In this document: one piece after another, positions 1 to 7,943 of the stretch
How positions within the stretch are numbered: the stretch's first letter is position 1
Layout: each line of letters starts with the position of its first letter
The notes under the pieces: model-generated
The model's database searches: none
What the model was told of the DNA's origin: nothing
What the model saw: only the letters and a program-made list of their open reading frames with translations
Assembly (NCBI GenBank): GCA_964195335.1
Contig: CAXMPC010000052.1
Span: 1-59,605, forward strand
Reading direction: 5' to 3'
DNA length: 59,605 nt
Source: QNFN01 sp964195335
GTDB lineage: Bacteria; Pseudomonadota; Gammaproteobacteria; QNFN01
Translations under genes and position numbers: made by a program

Positions 1-67
1 CGCCATAAGCGACCAGCGAGAGGGCGGTGGCGGTGGCGAGGGCCAGGCCGAGCAGGACGGTTTTCAC
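1..67 (-). CDS. Truncated N-terminus of a secreted or membrane protein
   Basis: The reverse strand opens with GTG at 67 and reads VKTVLLGLALATATALSLVA before running off the window. A lysine followed by a hydrophobic Ala/Leu stretch is what a Sec signal peptide or a first membrane helix looks like. A good ribosome site (GGAGAAA) lies a few bases upstream. Only 22 residues are visible, so the product cannot be named. Confidence 0.5.
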   Translation of the reverse strand, partial: MKTVLLGLALATATALSLVAYG

Positions 68-111
68 TGGATTTCTCCGTTGGCTTGGAAGTTGATCACG
101 CCCAGTAGACC

Positions 112-142
112 TTGCGGGAGCGGCTGCCGTTGCAGCCGTGAT
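112..142. repeat. Degenerate REP-like hairpin
   Basis: The segment begins TGCGGGAGCGGCTGC and ends GCAGCCGTGAT. Its GGAGCGGC...GCCGTGAT arms resemble the clearer REP-like copies near 29.7 kb and 38.5 kb. It sits in the gap between the truncated gene and the NHL-repeat gene. The resemblance is by eye only. Confidence 0.35.
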
Positions 143-179
143 GAAAACGTGAGAATTGATTCCGCAGGCTCAGGCCCGG

Positions 180-1073
180 TCAACGTACCTCCGTGACGCG
201 GTAGCGGACGATACGGTCGTTGTAGGTGTCGGCGAACCAGACGACGTCGCCGTGGATCTCGACGCCCTCCGGTTGGTAGAAACGTCCCTCGCCGAGTCCC
301 CGTTCGCCTCCGAGCACCTGCAGCAGGGTGCCGTCCGGGGAAATCACCTTGATGGCGTGGTTGTACTTGTCGGCGACGAACATCCGTCCGGCATGGTCGA
401 AATCTTGGTAGCGCGGTCCGGCGAAGGCATAGGTCTCGCCGCCGAATATCCGGTCGACCTGCAGTTGCTCGTCGACGCGGACCATGCGGTGGTTGCCGGC
501 ATCGGCGATCCAGGCGCGGCCTTCATTGTCGAAGGCGACATCATGCGGGGCGGAAAAACCGCCGGCTTCGCCGATAATCTCGCCGTCCCGGTAGACGACC
601 AGGTTGCCGGTCGCGGCCCCGGTGGCGAAGACGCGACCGTCGGGGTGGGCGGCGACGCCCTCGGGGCGACGGATGGGGCCACGGAGTTCACCGACCAGGC
701 GGCCGCCGTCACTGGAAACTTCGTAGATGGCAATCCGGCTGTTGCCGGTGTCGGCGACCAGCAGCCGGCCGTCAAGGTCAAAGGCGACGTCGTGCGGTTC
801 GCGCACCTCGCCCTGGCCAAAACTGCCACGCTGGCGCAGTGTCACCGGATCGAGGATGGCAATGCGGTGGTTGCCGTTATCGGCGACGTAGAGTGCGTTG
901 CCGTCGGGGGCAAGGACGATGTCGTGCGGCGTGTCGTAGTTCGCCTCGCTGGCCGCCTGCAATTCGAAGCGCAGCGGCCCGGCGTGGGTCGTGATCAGCA
1001 GGCCGGCGAGCAGCGGGGCGGCGAGTCGGGCGCTCCACTGTGCCGTGGTGACACCGGGGCGGTGATCGGACAT
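180..1073 (-). CDS. NHL-repeat beta-propeller protein, exported or membrane-anchored
   Basis: A 297-residue protein. An N-terminal hydrophobic segment (about residues 17-30, LAAPLLAGLLITTHAG) suggests export or a membrane anchor. The rest is about six NHL blades, each with a pattern like HDIVLAPDGN..YVADNGNHRI or PEGVAAHPDGR. The last blade ends in FADTYNDRIVRY. NHL propellers are scaffolds that bind proteins, RNA or ligands; some are peptidyl-glycine lyases, but no such catalytic extension is seen. The ATG at 1073 is chosen because GGGAG precedes it at good spacing, whereas a longer in-frame reading to 1142 lacks this. It is separated from its neighbours and looks monocistronic. Specific function unknown. 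Confidence 0.8.
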   Translation of the reverse strand: MSDHRPGVTTAQWSARLAAPLLAGLLITTHAGPLRFELQAASEANYDTPHDIVLAPDGNALYVADNGNHRIAILDPVTLRQRGSFGQGEVREPHDVAFDLDGRLLVADTGNSRIAIYEVSSDGGRLVGELRGPIRRPEGVAAHPDGRVFATGAATGNLVVYRDGEIIGEAGGFSAPHDVAFDNEGRAWIADAGNHRMVRVDEQLQVDRIFGGETYAFAGPRYQDFDHAGRMFVADKYNHAIKVISPDGTLLQVLGGERGLGEGRFYQPEGVEIHGDVVWFADTYNDRIVRYRVTEVR

Positions 1074-1184
1074 GGACACACTCCCGTCGTGGGACAAGCT
1101 CAAATCAGGGGTTTGACCACGGTCGAGGGTGTGGAGTTGCACGCCTGGGCGAGCCGACGTGGCGGAGTGCAGTGAGGTCAGGTT

Positions 1185-2432
1185 TCAGTCGCCGGCGTCC
1201 GGCAGCACGATTTTGTCGTCGCGGCTCAGTCGGTAGTCCTCAAAGATGTGTTCGGCGCTCAGCACGACATAGCTGCCATCGTCGAGCTTGCGGGTGGTGT
1301 CCTTGAGCCGGTAGACGTACTCGCCGCAGGTCCAGCAGTTGAACTTGCGCATCTGGGTGCAGAGGCAGGTCTTTTCGTAGACGTGGACGTTGTCGGGGTC
1401 CTTTTCGACCGCTCGATTGTAGGCATCGATGTAGGCGCAGTGGCCGTTGCGGTCGAGCAGGTAGCCGAACTGCTCGCAGTTGGGGCGGAGGCCGGCGCCG
1501 ATCGCCGGACACTGCTTGAGCATGCGCATCGGGTAACCGGTCGGTGAGACCAGGTTGACCACGACATCCTCCTCGTCGGCCTTGAAGTACTCCTGCTTGA
1601 CCTTGTCCGGCAGGCCGCACTCGTCGGAGATGGTGAAGCGGGTGGCGACCTGGACCGCGGCGACGCCCATCTCCATGAAACGGACACCGTCGGAGCCGGT
1701 GAAAATGCCGCCGGCCGGGATCACCGGGATCGACAGCTCGTGCTCCTTGAGGAACGCCATCACCTCGGCGGTGATGGTGGCCAGGTCGTACTTCTTCCAG
1801 TCGAGGCCGAAACCGAGGTGGCCACCGGCAAGAGGCCCTTCGACGACGACGAAGTCGGGCAGGCGGTCGAGCGCCTTGGTCTTGCGCAGGAACAGGTTCA
1901 ACGCGCGTACCGAGGAGACGATGATGCCGAGCTGCGCATCGCGGAAGCGCGGGTGATCCTGGATCATGGCGAACGAGCCCAGGTGCAGGCCGGCGCTGAG
2001 CGAGATACCGTCAATACCGTTGTCGAGCGCGGTGTCGAGACGCACCTTCAGCGTCGCGCTCGGGTTGTTCATGCCGAGCTTTTCCATGATGTTGATGAAC
2101 ACCAGGCCGTCGCCCTGCTTGCGCCCCATGGCGTGCTCGACGTGCAGACGCTGCGCCTCGGCCAGGTCACCGAGATCGAACTGGGCGACCGACTTGTCGT
2201 CGTTGCCGACGTTGAACTTGTACTTCTTCATCTTCGCCGCGACGTAGTGGGTGTCGTAGCGGCGGTCGGAGACCGTCGGCACCATGGCGTCGGAGATGTG
2301 GCCGATGCCGCCGAGGCGCGCGGCTTCCAGGGCCAGGTCGGAGGTGGAGATGTCGACGCCCATGCCGCCGACCATCAGCGGCACGAATTCACGGCCGCCC
2401 AGTGTCAGGCGGAAGTCATCGAGACATTTCAT
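1185..2432 (-). CDS. Nitronate monooxygenase / 2-nitropropane dioxygenase-like flavoprotein
   Basis: A 415-residue FMN-dependent TIM-barrel protein of the nitronate monooxygenase family. It begins with the family-typical PLMVGGMGVDISTSDLALEAARLGGIGHIS. VEGPLAGGHLGFG near residue 200 carries the His found at the NMO active site. PVIPAGGIFTGSDGVRFMEMG near 240-260 is the FMN-phosphate loop. The last 60 residues contain Cys356, Cys358, Cys366 and Cys369 (CLCTQ...CWTC), which could bind zinc or an Fe-S cluster; ordinary NMOs do not need this. Substrate is unknown, since the family also includes enoyl reductases and other flavin oxidoreductases. Transcribed away from the small-protein gene that starts at 2744. 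Confidence 0.8.
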   Translation of the reverse strand: MKCLDDFRLTLGGREFVPLMVGGMGVDISTSDLALEAARLGGIGHISDAMVPTVSDRRYDTHYVAAKMKKYKFNVGNDDKSVAQFDLGDLAEAQRLHVEHAMGRKQGDGLVFINIMEKLGMNNPSATLKVRLDTALDNGIDGISLSAGLHLGSFAMIQDHPRFRDAQLGIIVSSVRALNLFLRKTKALDRLPDFVVVEGPLAGGHLGFGLDWKKYDLATITAEVMAFLKEHELSIPVIPAGGIFTGSDGVRFMEMGVAAVQVATRFTISDECGLPDKVKQEYFKADEEDVVVNLVSPTGYPMRMLKQCPAIGAGLRPNCEQFGYLLDRNGHCAYIDAYNRAVEKDPDNVHVYEKTCLCTQMRKFNCWTCGEYVYRLKDTTRKLDDGSYVVLSAEHIFEDYRLSRDDKIVLPDAGD

Positions 2433-2743
2433 GGTGCGTCGATCAGTGGAACGGAACCATTGCGATCATGCCGGTAAATGGCGGCGATGACAAATATTGC
2501 CGGGCTCATTTCCCGATAAATACCCAGGTGTTGGCGGGGTATTGTCCTGTCCTCCCGTTCGGTTGTGCCGTCTCTTTCCGGATGCGTGACCACGGTCAAC
2601 GAAGGCTGCCCGGCACCAGGTTACCCCTTGCCGTTTCCGGTGACCGGGTCTATGAATTTACAGGGAGGGATCAACCGTTTCGACATGCGTCGACACGGCA
2701 CGTGGTGGTCATCGCGGCCGCCAGTGAATGGAGGCACCGGCTT
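2433..2743. other. Divergent intergenic region with an inverted repeat
   Basis: This 311-bp gap separates the nitronate monooxygenase gene (leftward) from the first small paralogue (rightward), so it should carry both promoters. I see no convincing -35/-10 pair. An inverted repeat AATACCC-N11-GGGTATT lies at 2519-2543 and could be an operator or a hairpin. The gap is more AT-rich than its flanks around 2480-2545. No additional gene is supported. Confidence 0.4.
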
Positions 2744-3112
2744 ATGGACCGTGAGCGTATCCACCTCTCCATCTGGGAGATCGATCCGGCCGAGGGTGAT
2801 GCCGTCTTGAGCGTCGCTGAATGCCAACGCCTCTACCTGGAGGCCTACGAGGCGACTTTCGAGTTGCGCGCGACGCCCGGGCGCGTGCGCCCTTACCTCG
2901 GGCGCTACCTGCACTACGGTGTCGTCGCGCCGTGGGTAAGGCGCTACCTGCGTGAGGCGCGCCCCGGGCACGCCCTGGCGGAGATTGGCGAGGCGCCGCT
3001 GGATCCGTCCGTCGACTGGCGTGGACCGGTGCGCTGGACCATGCGCCAGGGGTGGTACCTCTACCGTCTGCTGCACCGGGACGCTCCGGGCAGGTCGTGT
3101 CTCAAGGCGTAA
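2744..3112 (+). CDS. Small protein of unknown family, paralogue A
   Basis: A 122-residue soluble protein without signal peptide or membrane helix. It is clearly paralogous to the gene at 3353-3718. Shared blocks are IWE(I/L)DP near residue 10, a (E/Q)RL(Y/F)L.AY.A.F.L.A helix near 30-45, (R)VRPYL.RYL near 48-58, VVAPWV near 61-66, and GAPLD/EAPLD...DWR near 82-93. The pattern of Trp, Tyr and Arg suggests a compact alpha-helical fold. I do not recognise the family. The ATG at 2744 is chosen because GGAGG lies 9 bases upstream and the homology to the paralogue starts just after it; the open frame extends further left without homology. Confidence 0.65.
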   Translation: MDRERIHLSIWEIDPAEGDAVLSVAECQRLYLEAYEATFELRATPGRVRPYLGRYLHYGVVAPWVRRYLREARPGHALAEIGEAPLDPSVDWRGPVRWTMRQGWYLYRLLHRDAPGRSCLKA

Positions 3113-3234
3113 CGAGGTCACGACCAACCAGTCCAACCGAAAATATGGTTGCCGCCCAATCCCGTCGCAGGTGGCCTGCGGACCCCGCTCGGCCACTTAG
3201 GGGCAGGTGCGACACGTGTGGCCAAAAATAGAAA

Positions 3235-3275
3235 TTGATCTACGTCAATGCGGAATCTCGGCCAGGGGCTATCTT
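3235..3275 (+). promoter_or_regulatory. FNR/ANR-type operator with class II promoter geometry
   Basis: TTGATCTACGTCAA at 3235-3248 matches the FNR/ANR/DNR consensus TTGAT-N4-ATCAA at nine of ten half-site positions, and GTCAA right halves are common in ANR sites. A -10-like TATCTT lies at 3270-3275. If transcription starts near 3283, the site is centred about 41.5 bases upstream, the class II activation position. The next gene downstream is paralogue B (start 3353). The motif is seen directly; anaerobic regulation is inferred. Confidence 0.6.
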
Positions 3276-3352
3276 GTTGTAAGTCAACGTGACTCTGGCG
3301 ATGGTCCACGGCAGGTAGTGTTCGTGGCCCGGCTGGAGTCTCAGGAGGGGAT

Positions 3353-3718
3353 GTGCAGACCGGCCGGTTTCCCCACCCAATATGGGAACTAGACCCGCGC
3401 TACGAGGCGCAGCCGACCTACGACGACTACGAGCGGCTCTTCCTTGCGGCCTACTCGGCAGCTTTCCATCTGCCGGCCTCGCCGGCACGGATTCGTCCCT
3501 ACCTGACGCGCTACCTTCGCTTCTACGTCGTCGCTCCCTGGGTCCACGATTACGCCGGCCGCGCTCACGCGGAACAGGTCGCCGAGGAATTGGTTGGCGC
3601 GCCGTTGGATACGTTTTTCGACTGGCGGCGGGTCTGCCGCGGGCTCGAGTCCATCCTGCCGATGTACTGGATTTGTCGTGACCCGTTTGACCCGGGTCGT
3701 GTTCACCTCGAAGCCTGA
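3353..3718 (+). CDS. Small protein of unknown family, paralogue B
   Basis: A 121-residue protein that aligns over its whole length with the gene at 2744-3112, with close to half of positions identical by eye. It keeps IWELDP, ERLFLAAYSAAFHL, RIRPYLTRYL, VVAPWV, GAPLD and DWR. The C-terminus PFDPGRVHLEA parallels DAPGRSCLKA of the paralogue. No signal peptide, membrane helix, Cys pair or cofactor motif is visible. The start is GTG at 3353; AGGAGGGG just upstream supports initiation here, although spacing is short. An FNR/ANR-type site lies about 105 bases upstream, suggesting expression at low oxygen. Convergent with the SpmAB-like gene. Function unknown. Confidence 0.7.
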   Translation: MQTGRFPHPIWELDPRYEAQPTYDDYERLFLAAYSAAFHLPASPARIRPYLTRYLRFYVVAPWVHDYAGRAHAEQVAEELVGAPLDTFFDWRRVCRGLESILPMYWICRDPFDPGRVHLEA

Positions 3719-3735
3719 TCCAGGCTCCGCTCTAC

Positions 3736-5037
3736 TCAGCCGTACAGGTAGAGGCAGGCCACGACCGCGGCGACGATACCGGCCAGGTCGGCGGTCAGCC
3801 CGGCCGCCAACGCGTGGCGCACACGGCGCACCTGCACCGCACCGAAATAGACCGCGAGCACGTAGAAGGTGGTCTCGGTCGAACCCTGCAGCGTGCTGAC
3901 CAGGTAGCCGACGTAGGTGTCGGGACCGGTCGCCGGTTCGGCGATGGTGGCCGCCAGCACACCATAGGCGCCCGAGCCTGACAGCGGGCGCAGCAGCGCC
4001 ATCGGCAGTGCCTCGGCCGGCATGCCGAGGGCGGTGGTGAAGCCGCCGATGGCGCCGACGACGATGTCCATGGCGCCACTGGCGCGAAACATCCCGACCG
4101 CGACCAGGATCGCCACCAGGTACGGAATGATGCGCACCGCCACCTCGAAGCCGTCGCGCGCCCCGTCGACGAAACACTCGTAGACCCGCACTCGCCGGGC
4201 CACGCCAAAACCGAGCAGCAGCACCGCCAGGCCGGGGATGATCCACGGACCGAGTGAGGCGCCGAGCACCACGGCGACCGGGATCAGCGACACCAGCACG
4301 ATCAGGGCGAGAGACGACACCCAGCCAGAGTAGCCGGCCTCCGGCGCCTCCGGCAGGGTCACCTCGGGCGCGGGCGCAGCCGGTTCTGTGTCCGGCAGGG
4401 ATTCAGCGGGCGTTACGTCCGCCGCGCTCGGCCAGTAACGCTGGTAGAACTTGCACGAGACGATTGCCACCACGGTCGAGCAGAGGGTCGCGAACAGCGT
4501 CGTTGGCAGAATGCCGGCCGGGTCGCTCGAGCCGGCCGCGGCGCGCAAGGCGATGACGCCGGTCGGAAGCAGCGTGATGCTCGAGGTGTTGATGGCCAGG
4601 AACAGCGCCATGGCATTGGTCGCCGTGCCCTTGGTCGGGTTCAGGGTGTCGAGTGCCTGCATGGCGCGGATGCCGAACGGTGTCGCCGCGTTGCCCAGGC
4701 CCAGCGCATTGGCCGACAGGTTCATGATCATCGCGCCCATCGCCGGGTGGTCGGCCGGGACGTCTGGGAACAGGCGTACCAGCAGCGGGCGCAGCAGCCG
4801 GGCGATGATCAGCAGCAGGCCGCCGGCCTCGGCCACTTTCATCAGTCCGAGGAAAAAGGCCATGACGCCGACCAGGCCGATGGCGAGGGTCACCGCCCCC
4901 TTGGCCGAGTCAACCATGCCGTTGCCGAGCGCCAGCATCGGCGAGACGGCATCGGCGGCGGGTGCGACCCAGGTCAGCTGGTGGTAGCCGGTGACCGCGA
5001 AGGCGATCGCGATCAGTGCGAAAAAGATGACGTTCAT
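3736..5037 (-). CDS. SpmA/SpmB-like nucleoside-recognition (Gate) membrane protein
   Basis: A 433-residue polytopic inner-membrane protein. It carries the two Gate-domain halves that are separate SpmA and SpmB proteins in Firmicutes. The N-half contains PAMGAMIMNLSANALGLGNAATPFG (about residues 100-125) and NTSSITLLPTGVIALR. The C-half contains PYLVAILVAVGMFRASGA and GSTETTFYVLAVYFGAV. A polar linker near 215-245 (rich in Pro, Ala and Glu) joins the halves. Fused versions are common in non-sporulating proteobacteria, where the role is unclear; transport of a nucleoside-like or other small solute is a guess from the domain name. It starts at ATG 5037 and stands alone. Confidence 0.8.
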   Translation of the reverse strand: MNVIFFALIAIAFAVTGYHQLTWVAPAADAVSPMLALGNGMVDSAKGAVTLAIGLVGVMAFFLGLMKVAEAGGLLLIIARLLRPLLVRLFPDVPADHPAMGAMIMNLSANALGLGNAATPFGIRAMQALDTLNPTKGTATNAMALFLAINTSSITLLPTGVIALRAAAGSSDPAGILPTTLFATLCSTVVAIVSCKFYQRYWPSAADVTPAESLPDTEPAAPAPEVTLPEAPEAGYSGWVSSLALIVLVSLIPVAVVLGASLGPWIIPGLAVLLLGFGVARRVRVYECFVDGARDGFEVAVRIIPYLVAILVAVGMFRASGAMDIVVGAIGGFTTALGMPAEALPMALLRPLSGSGAYGVLAATIAEPATGPDTYVGYLVSTLQGSTETTFYVLAVYFGAVQVRRVRHALAAGLTADLAGIVAAVVACLYLYG

Positions 5038-5182
5038 GCGGGCCTGCCCGGGTAGTGCGGCCGCAGTCTAGCAGGCGGGGAGGGCTTGATCGTGGCCGGG
5101 GACCGCAGCTGCAGCCGGAGTTTCACTCTGTGCCCGAGGGTCGTCCCGGCCCGATCGGCATGGCTACGGCCGTCTCGCAGGC

Positions 5183-6076
5183 TTATCCGGCGCCGTCGAG
5201 TCGTCGGGCCAGCCTATCGAGTGCCGCGCCGCACTCGGTGTCGACCTTCAGCGACAGCAGGTCGTCGGCACGGGTGCGGCCGAGATTGATCGCGGCGACC
5301 GGCAGCCCAATCTCGGCGGCCAGGCGTGCAAATCTGAATCCGGAGAAGACCATCAGTGACGAGCCGACGACCAGCATGGCGTCGGACGCGGCGAGTGCGT
5401 CGCGTGCATTTTCGACTCGCTTCGGAGGAACGTTTTCGCCGAAAAAAACCACGTCGGGCTTCAGCAGGCCACCGCAGGCCGGGCAGTCTGGCACCGTAAA
5501 TCCGGCGAGGTCGTCATTCTCGAGATCAGCGTCCCCATCCGGCGCCATGGTCGCGGCGCGTCCGGCGAAGGCCGTGTTGGCGGCTTCCAGCCGTGCCTGC
5601 AGTATTGAGCGTTCGCCCGGTGTGCCGCAGTCGAGACAGGTGATGCGATCGAGTCGCCCGTGCAGGTCGATCACCCGGTTGCTGCCGGCCCGCTGATGGA
5701 GGCGGTCGACGTTCTGCGTCACCAGTTGAATGATGCGGCCGGTCCGTTCGAGTCGTGTCAGTGCCAGGTGGGCGAGATTCGGCGAGGCGGCGGCGAAGGC
5801 GCGCCAGCCCACCAGGCTGCGCGCCCAGTAGCGCCGTCGGGTCGCCGCGAGGTCGACGAACTCCTGGAACTGCACCGGTGGGCGGCGTTTCCAGGCACCG
5901 CCGTTGTCGCGGTAGTCGGGGATGCCGGAGCCGGTGCTGACGCCGGCACCGGTGAGCACGAACAGGCGTGGGTGACGGGTGACGAAGTCGGCGAGCGCAT
6001 CGATGGTGGTAGCCGAGGGTGGAGGCATGCCCGGGTCGGCGCGCACCGGTGTGGGAGGGTCCAGACGTGGGCTCAC
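5183..6076 (-). CDS. Sirtuin: NAD-dependent protein deacylase (SIR2 family)
   Basis: A 297-residue SIR2 enzyme that removes acyl groups from lysine using NAD. It shows GAGVSTGSGIPDYRD (NAD-binding, about residue 42), TQNVDRLHQRAGS, and LHGRLDRITCLDC with the catalytic His. The zinc ligands are CLDC and CPAC in pairs. KPDVVFFGENVP, VVGSSLMVFSG and NLGRT complete the Rossmann part. The spacing between the zinc Cys pairs is longer than in CobB. The start is GTG at 6076, which overlaps the TGA of the upstream kinase gene as GTGA, so the two are probably translationally coupled. Confidence 0.9.
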   Translation of the reverse strand: MSPRLDPPTPVRADPGMPPPSATTIDALADFVTRHPRLFVLTGAGVSTGSGIPDYRDNGGAWKRRPPVQFQEFVDLAATRRRYWARSLVGWRAFAAASPNLAHLALTRLERTGRIIQLVTQNVDRLHQRAGSNRVIDLHGRLDRITCLDCGTPGERSILQARLEAANTAFAGRAATMAPDGDADLENDDLAGFTVPDCPACGGLLKPDVVFFGENVPPKRVENARDALAASDAMLVVGSSLMVFSGFRFARLAAEIGLPVAAINLGRTRADDLLSLKVDTECGAALDRLARRLDGAG

Positions 6077-6915
6077 GCCGGTTCCGGTGGCGGGAAACCG
6101 GTTCCCGGTAAAGAATCATCTGTCGCCACTGCGGCCGCACCCCAGGCCGTCGCCAGTGTCAGGCAGCGCGCCATCGGCAGAGCGGTAGTGAGGCCGTGGA
6201 CCAGGCCGGCGGCGAAACAGTCACCGGCTCCGGTGGTGTCGACCGCGGTGACCTTTTGCGCGGTCTGCTCCAGCAGGGCATTGCGGCCGTGCGCGGTGGC
6301 GCCGTCGGCTCCGCGGGTGATTACGGTCCAAGTCGCCTTGCCGTCGCTCACGGCCTGGCCGGCACGCCAGGGGTCGTTGAGGAAGGCCGGGTCGAGGTCG
6401 GCTGCCGAGCCGATCAAAATGCCCGCCGGGACGGCGCCATTACCACTGGGCGGAATGTGGGCGACCACCTGCGTGATGGCGCCGAGACGGTGTAACAGAG
6501 GGGCCAGCCCCTCGGCGCGGCTGCGCACGTAGACGCAGTCGGCCTCGAGTTCGAGCAGGCGTTCCGGGGTCGGCGCATGGAGGCGCTGCAGATTGACGAT
6601 GGTCCGCTCGCCGGCCGGGTCGACCAGCAGCAGTGAGTTCGAGGTCGCTGCATCGACCACGGCGATCTCCGAGGTGTCGACACCGGACTGTTGCAGGGTC
6701 GCGACCAGGGCGTGCCCGGTTGGATCGTCGCCGACCGCCGATACCAGGCTGACATGGTGACCCGCGCGCGCCAGCGCCACGGCGGCGTTGGCCGCACCGC
6801 CACCGCAGCGCGCCGTCCGTGCCGTCCCCTGCTGATGACCGCCGACCTGCAACGGCCTGCCGAGCCGGACGACGCGATCGGCCACCAGGGAGCCGAGAAT
6901 CGCGATTCGTGCCAT
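6073..6915 (-). CDS. PfkB-family carbohydrate/nucleoside kinase
   Basis: A 280-residue ribokinase-like enzyme that phosphorylates a sugar or nucleoside. RIAILGSLVADRVVRLG is the N-terminal strand. RCGGGAANAAVALARAGHHV is the first PfkB signature. DTTGAGDCFAAGLVHGL near residue 225 is the second signature, with the anion-hole Gly motif and catalytic Asp. The substrate cannot be deduced from sequence. It starts at ATG 6915 and its stop overlaps the sirtuin start, forming a two-gene unit. Length is slightly short compared with ribokinase (about 300). Confidence 0.88.
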   Translation of the reverse strand: MARIAILGSLVADRVVRLGRPLQVGGHQQGTARTARCGGGAANAAVALARAGHHVSLVSAVGDDPTGHALVATLQQSGVDTSEIAVVDAATSNSLLLVDPAGERTIVNLQRLHAPTPERLLELEADCVYVRSRAEGLAPLLHRLGAITQVVAHIPPSGNGAVPAGILIGSAADLDPAFLNDPWRAGQAVSDGKATWTVITRGADGATAHGRNALLEQTAQKVTAVDTTGAGDCFAAGLVHGLTTALPMARCLTLATAWGAAAVATDDSLPGTGFPPPEPA

Positions 6916-7060
6916 CGATCCTCCCGTTTGCGATCAGCATAGCGGATCACAGCCGTCGGTCGCGTCGGAACGCCATGCCGGGAGCCCGGTCGAAACAGTT
7001 GAGCCACGGCAGCGAATGCTGTCACGCGATCCGGTAGGCTGGAGGTCACAGGAGTTCCCC

Positions 7061-7720
7061 ATGATCAGCCGATTCACGCCGCAATTCGCCAACCTTCCCG
7101 AGGAGCTGCCAATCTTTCCGCTCGGCGGCACCATCGTGCTGCCGGGACGCCAACTGCCGCTGAACATTTTCGAGCCGCGCTACCTGAGCATGGTCTTCGA
7201 CGCCCTGGGCGACAATCGAATGGTCGGCATGATCCAACCGGCTGCGGAAGCCACTCGCAGTGGCGACGACCCGGTGCGGCGCATCGGCTGCGCAGGGCGT
7301 ATCACCCGTTTCTCGGAAAGTGATGATGGCCGTCTGCTGATCGTCCTGACCGGCGTCTGCCGTTTCGGCGTCGCCGTCGAACTCGAGCCGCAACAGGGTT
7401 ATCGGCGAGTTGCACCGGACTGGTCGGCCTTCAGCGCCGATCTCGATCCAGACCGCGACGTCAGCATCGATCGCCAGGGGTTGCGGGAAGTGCTCGAGCG
7501 ACTGGTCGATTTCCGCGGCTTGCAGCTCGATTGGGAGCAGGCCGAGGAGTTGCCCGACCCGGTCTACGTCGACGCCTTCGCGATGAACCTGCCGCTTCCC
7601 GACGAAGAGAAGCAGGCCCTGCTCGAGGCGGAGAACGTCGGCGCACGGGCCCAGCTGCTCGCCGGCCTGGCCAGTATGAGCCTCGACGGCAACGACTCTC
7701 CGTCACAGCGCGCCCACTGA
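7061..7720 (+). CDS. LON peptidase substrate-binding domain protein
   Basis: A 219-residue protein consisting of the N-terminal substrate-binding domain of Lon without ATPase or protease parts. LPIFPLGGTIVLPGRQLPLNIFEPRYLSMV near the N-terminus is the family hallmark, followed by MVGMIQPA and GCAGRITRF. Such stand-alone LON-domain proteins are widespread in gammaproteobacteria and presumably bind unfolded clients, but their role is not settled. The ATG at 7061 is preceded by CAGGAG at good spacing, so a longer frame from 7016 is not used. Divergent from the PfkB-sirtuin pair. Confidence 0.88.
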   Translation: MISRFTPQFANLPEELPIFPLGGTIVLPGRQLPLNIFEPRYLSMVFDALGDNRMVGMIQPAAEATRSGDDPVRRIGCAGRITRFSESDDGRLLIVLTGVCRFGVAVELEPQQGYRRVAPDWSAFSADLDPDRDVSIDRQGLREVLERLVDFRGLQLDWEQAEELPDPVYVDAFAMNLPLPDEEKQALLEAENVGARAQLLAGLASMSLDGNDSPSQRAH

Positions 7721-7943
7721 TACCGGCCCGAGCACTCTCTGGAAATGCGCCCTTGTTGACGACATCGGCCCCCGTTTTTATGCGCGCTGTAAGCGAATAA
7801 CCGGTATTGCGGTCCCATTGCTTGGCACCAGGAGCCCTGGAGCAGGGTGTGCTCGCCCTGACCGAAACCGGAGCGCCCGGCGATCGCCATCTCATCCACC
7901 AATCAGCCGGCAGTTCACCGGCTCTTGTCCCCGGAGCAGCGCC

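Noticed and set aside
156..1175. Long forward-strand open frame over the NHL-repeat gene
   Set aside because: It is the complement of the repeated NHL blades; its translation has no domain and no ribosome site, while the reverse strand has a coherent propeller and signal segment.
7756..7784. TTGACG-N17-TATGCG as promoter of the peroxiredoxin-like gene
   Set aside because: The -35 is good but the -10 matches at only half its positions; it lies 160 bases before the start without other support.
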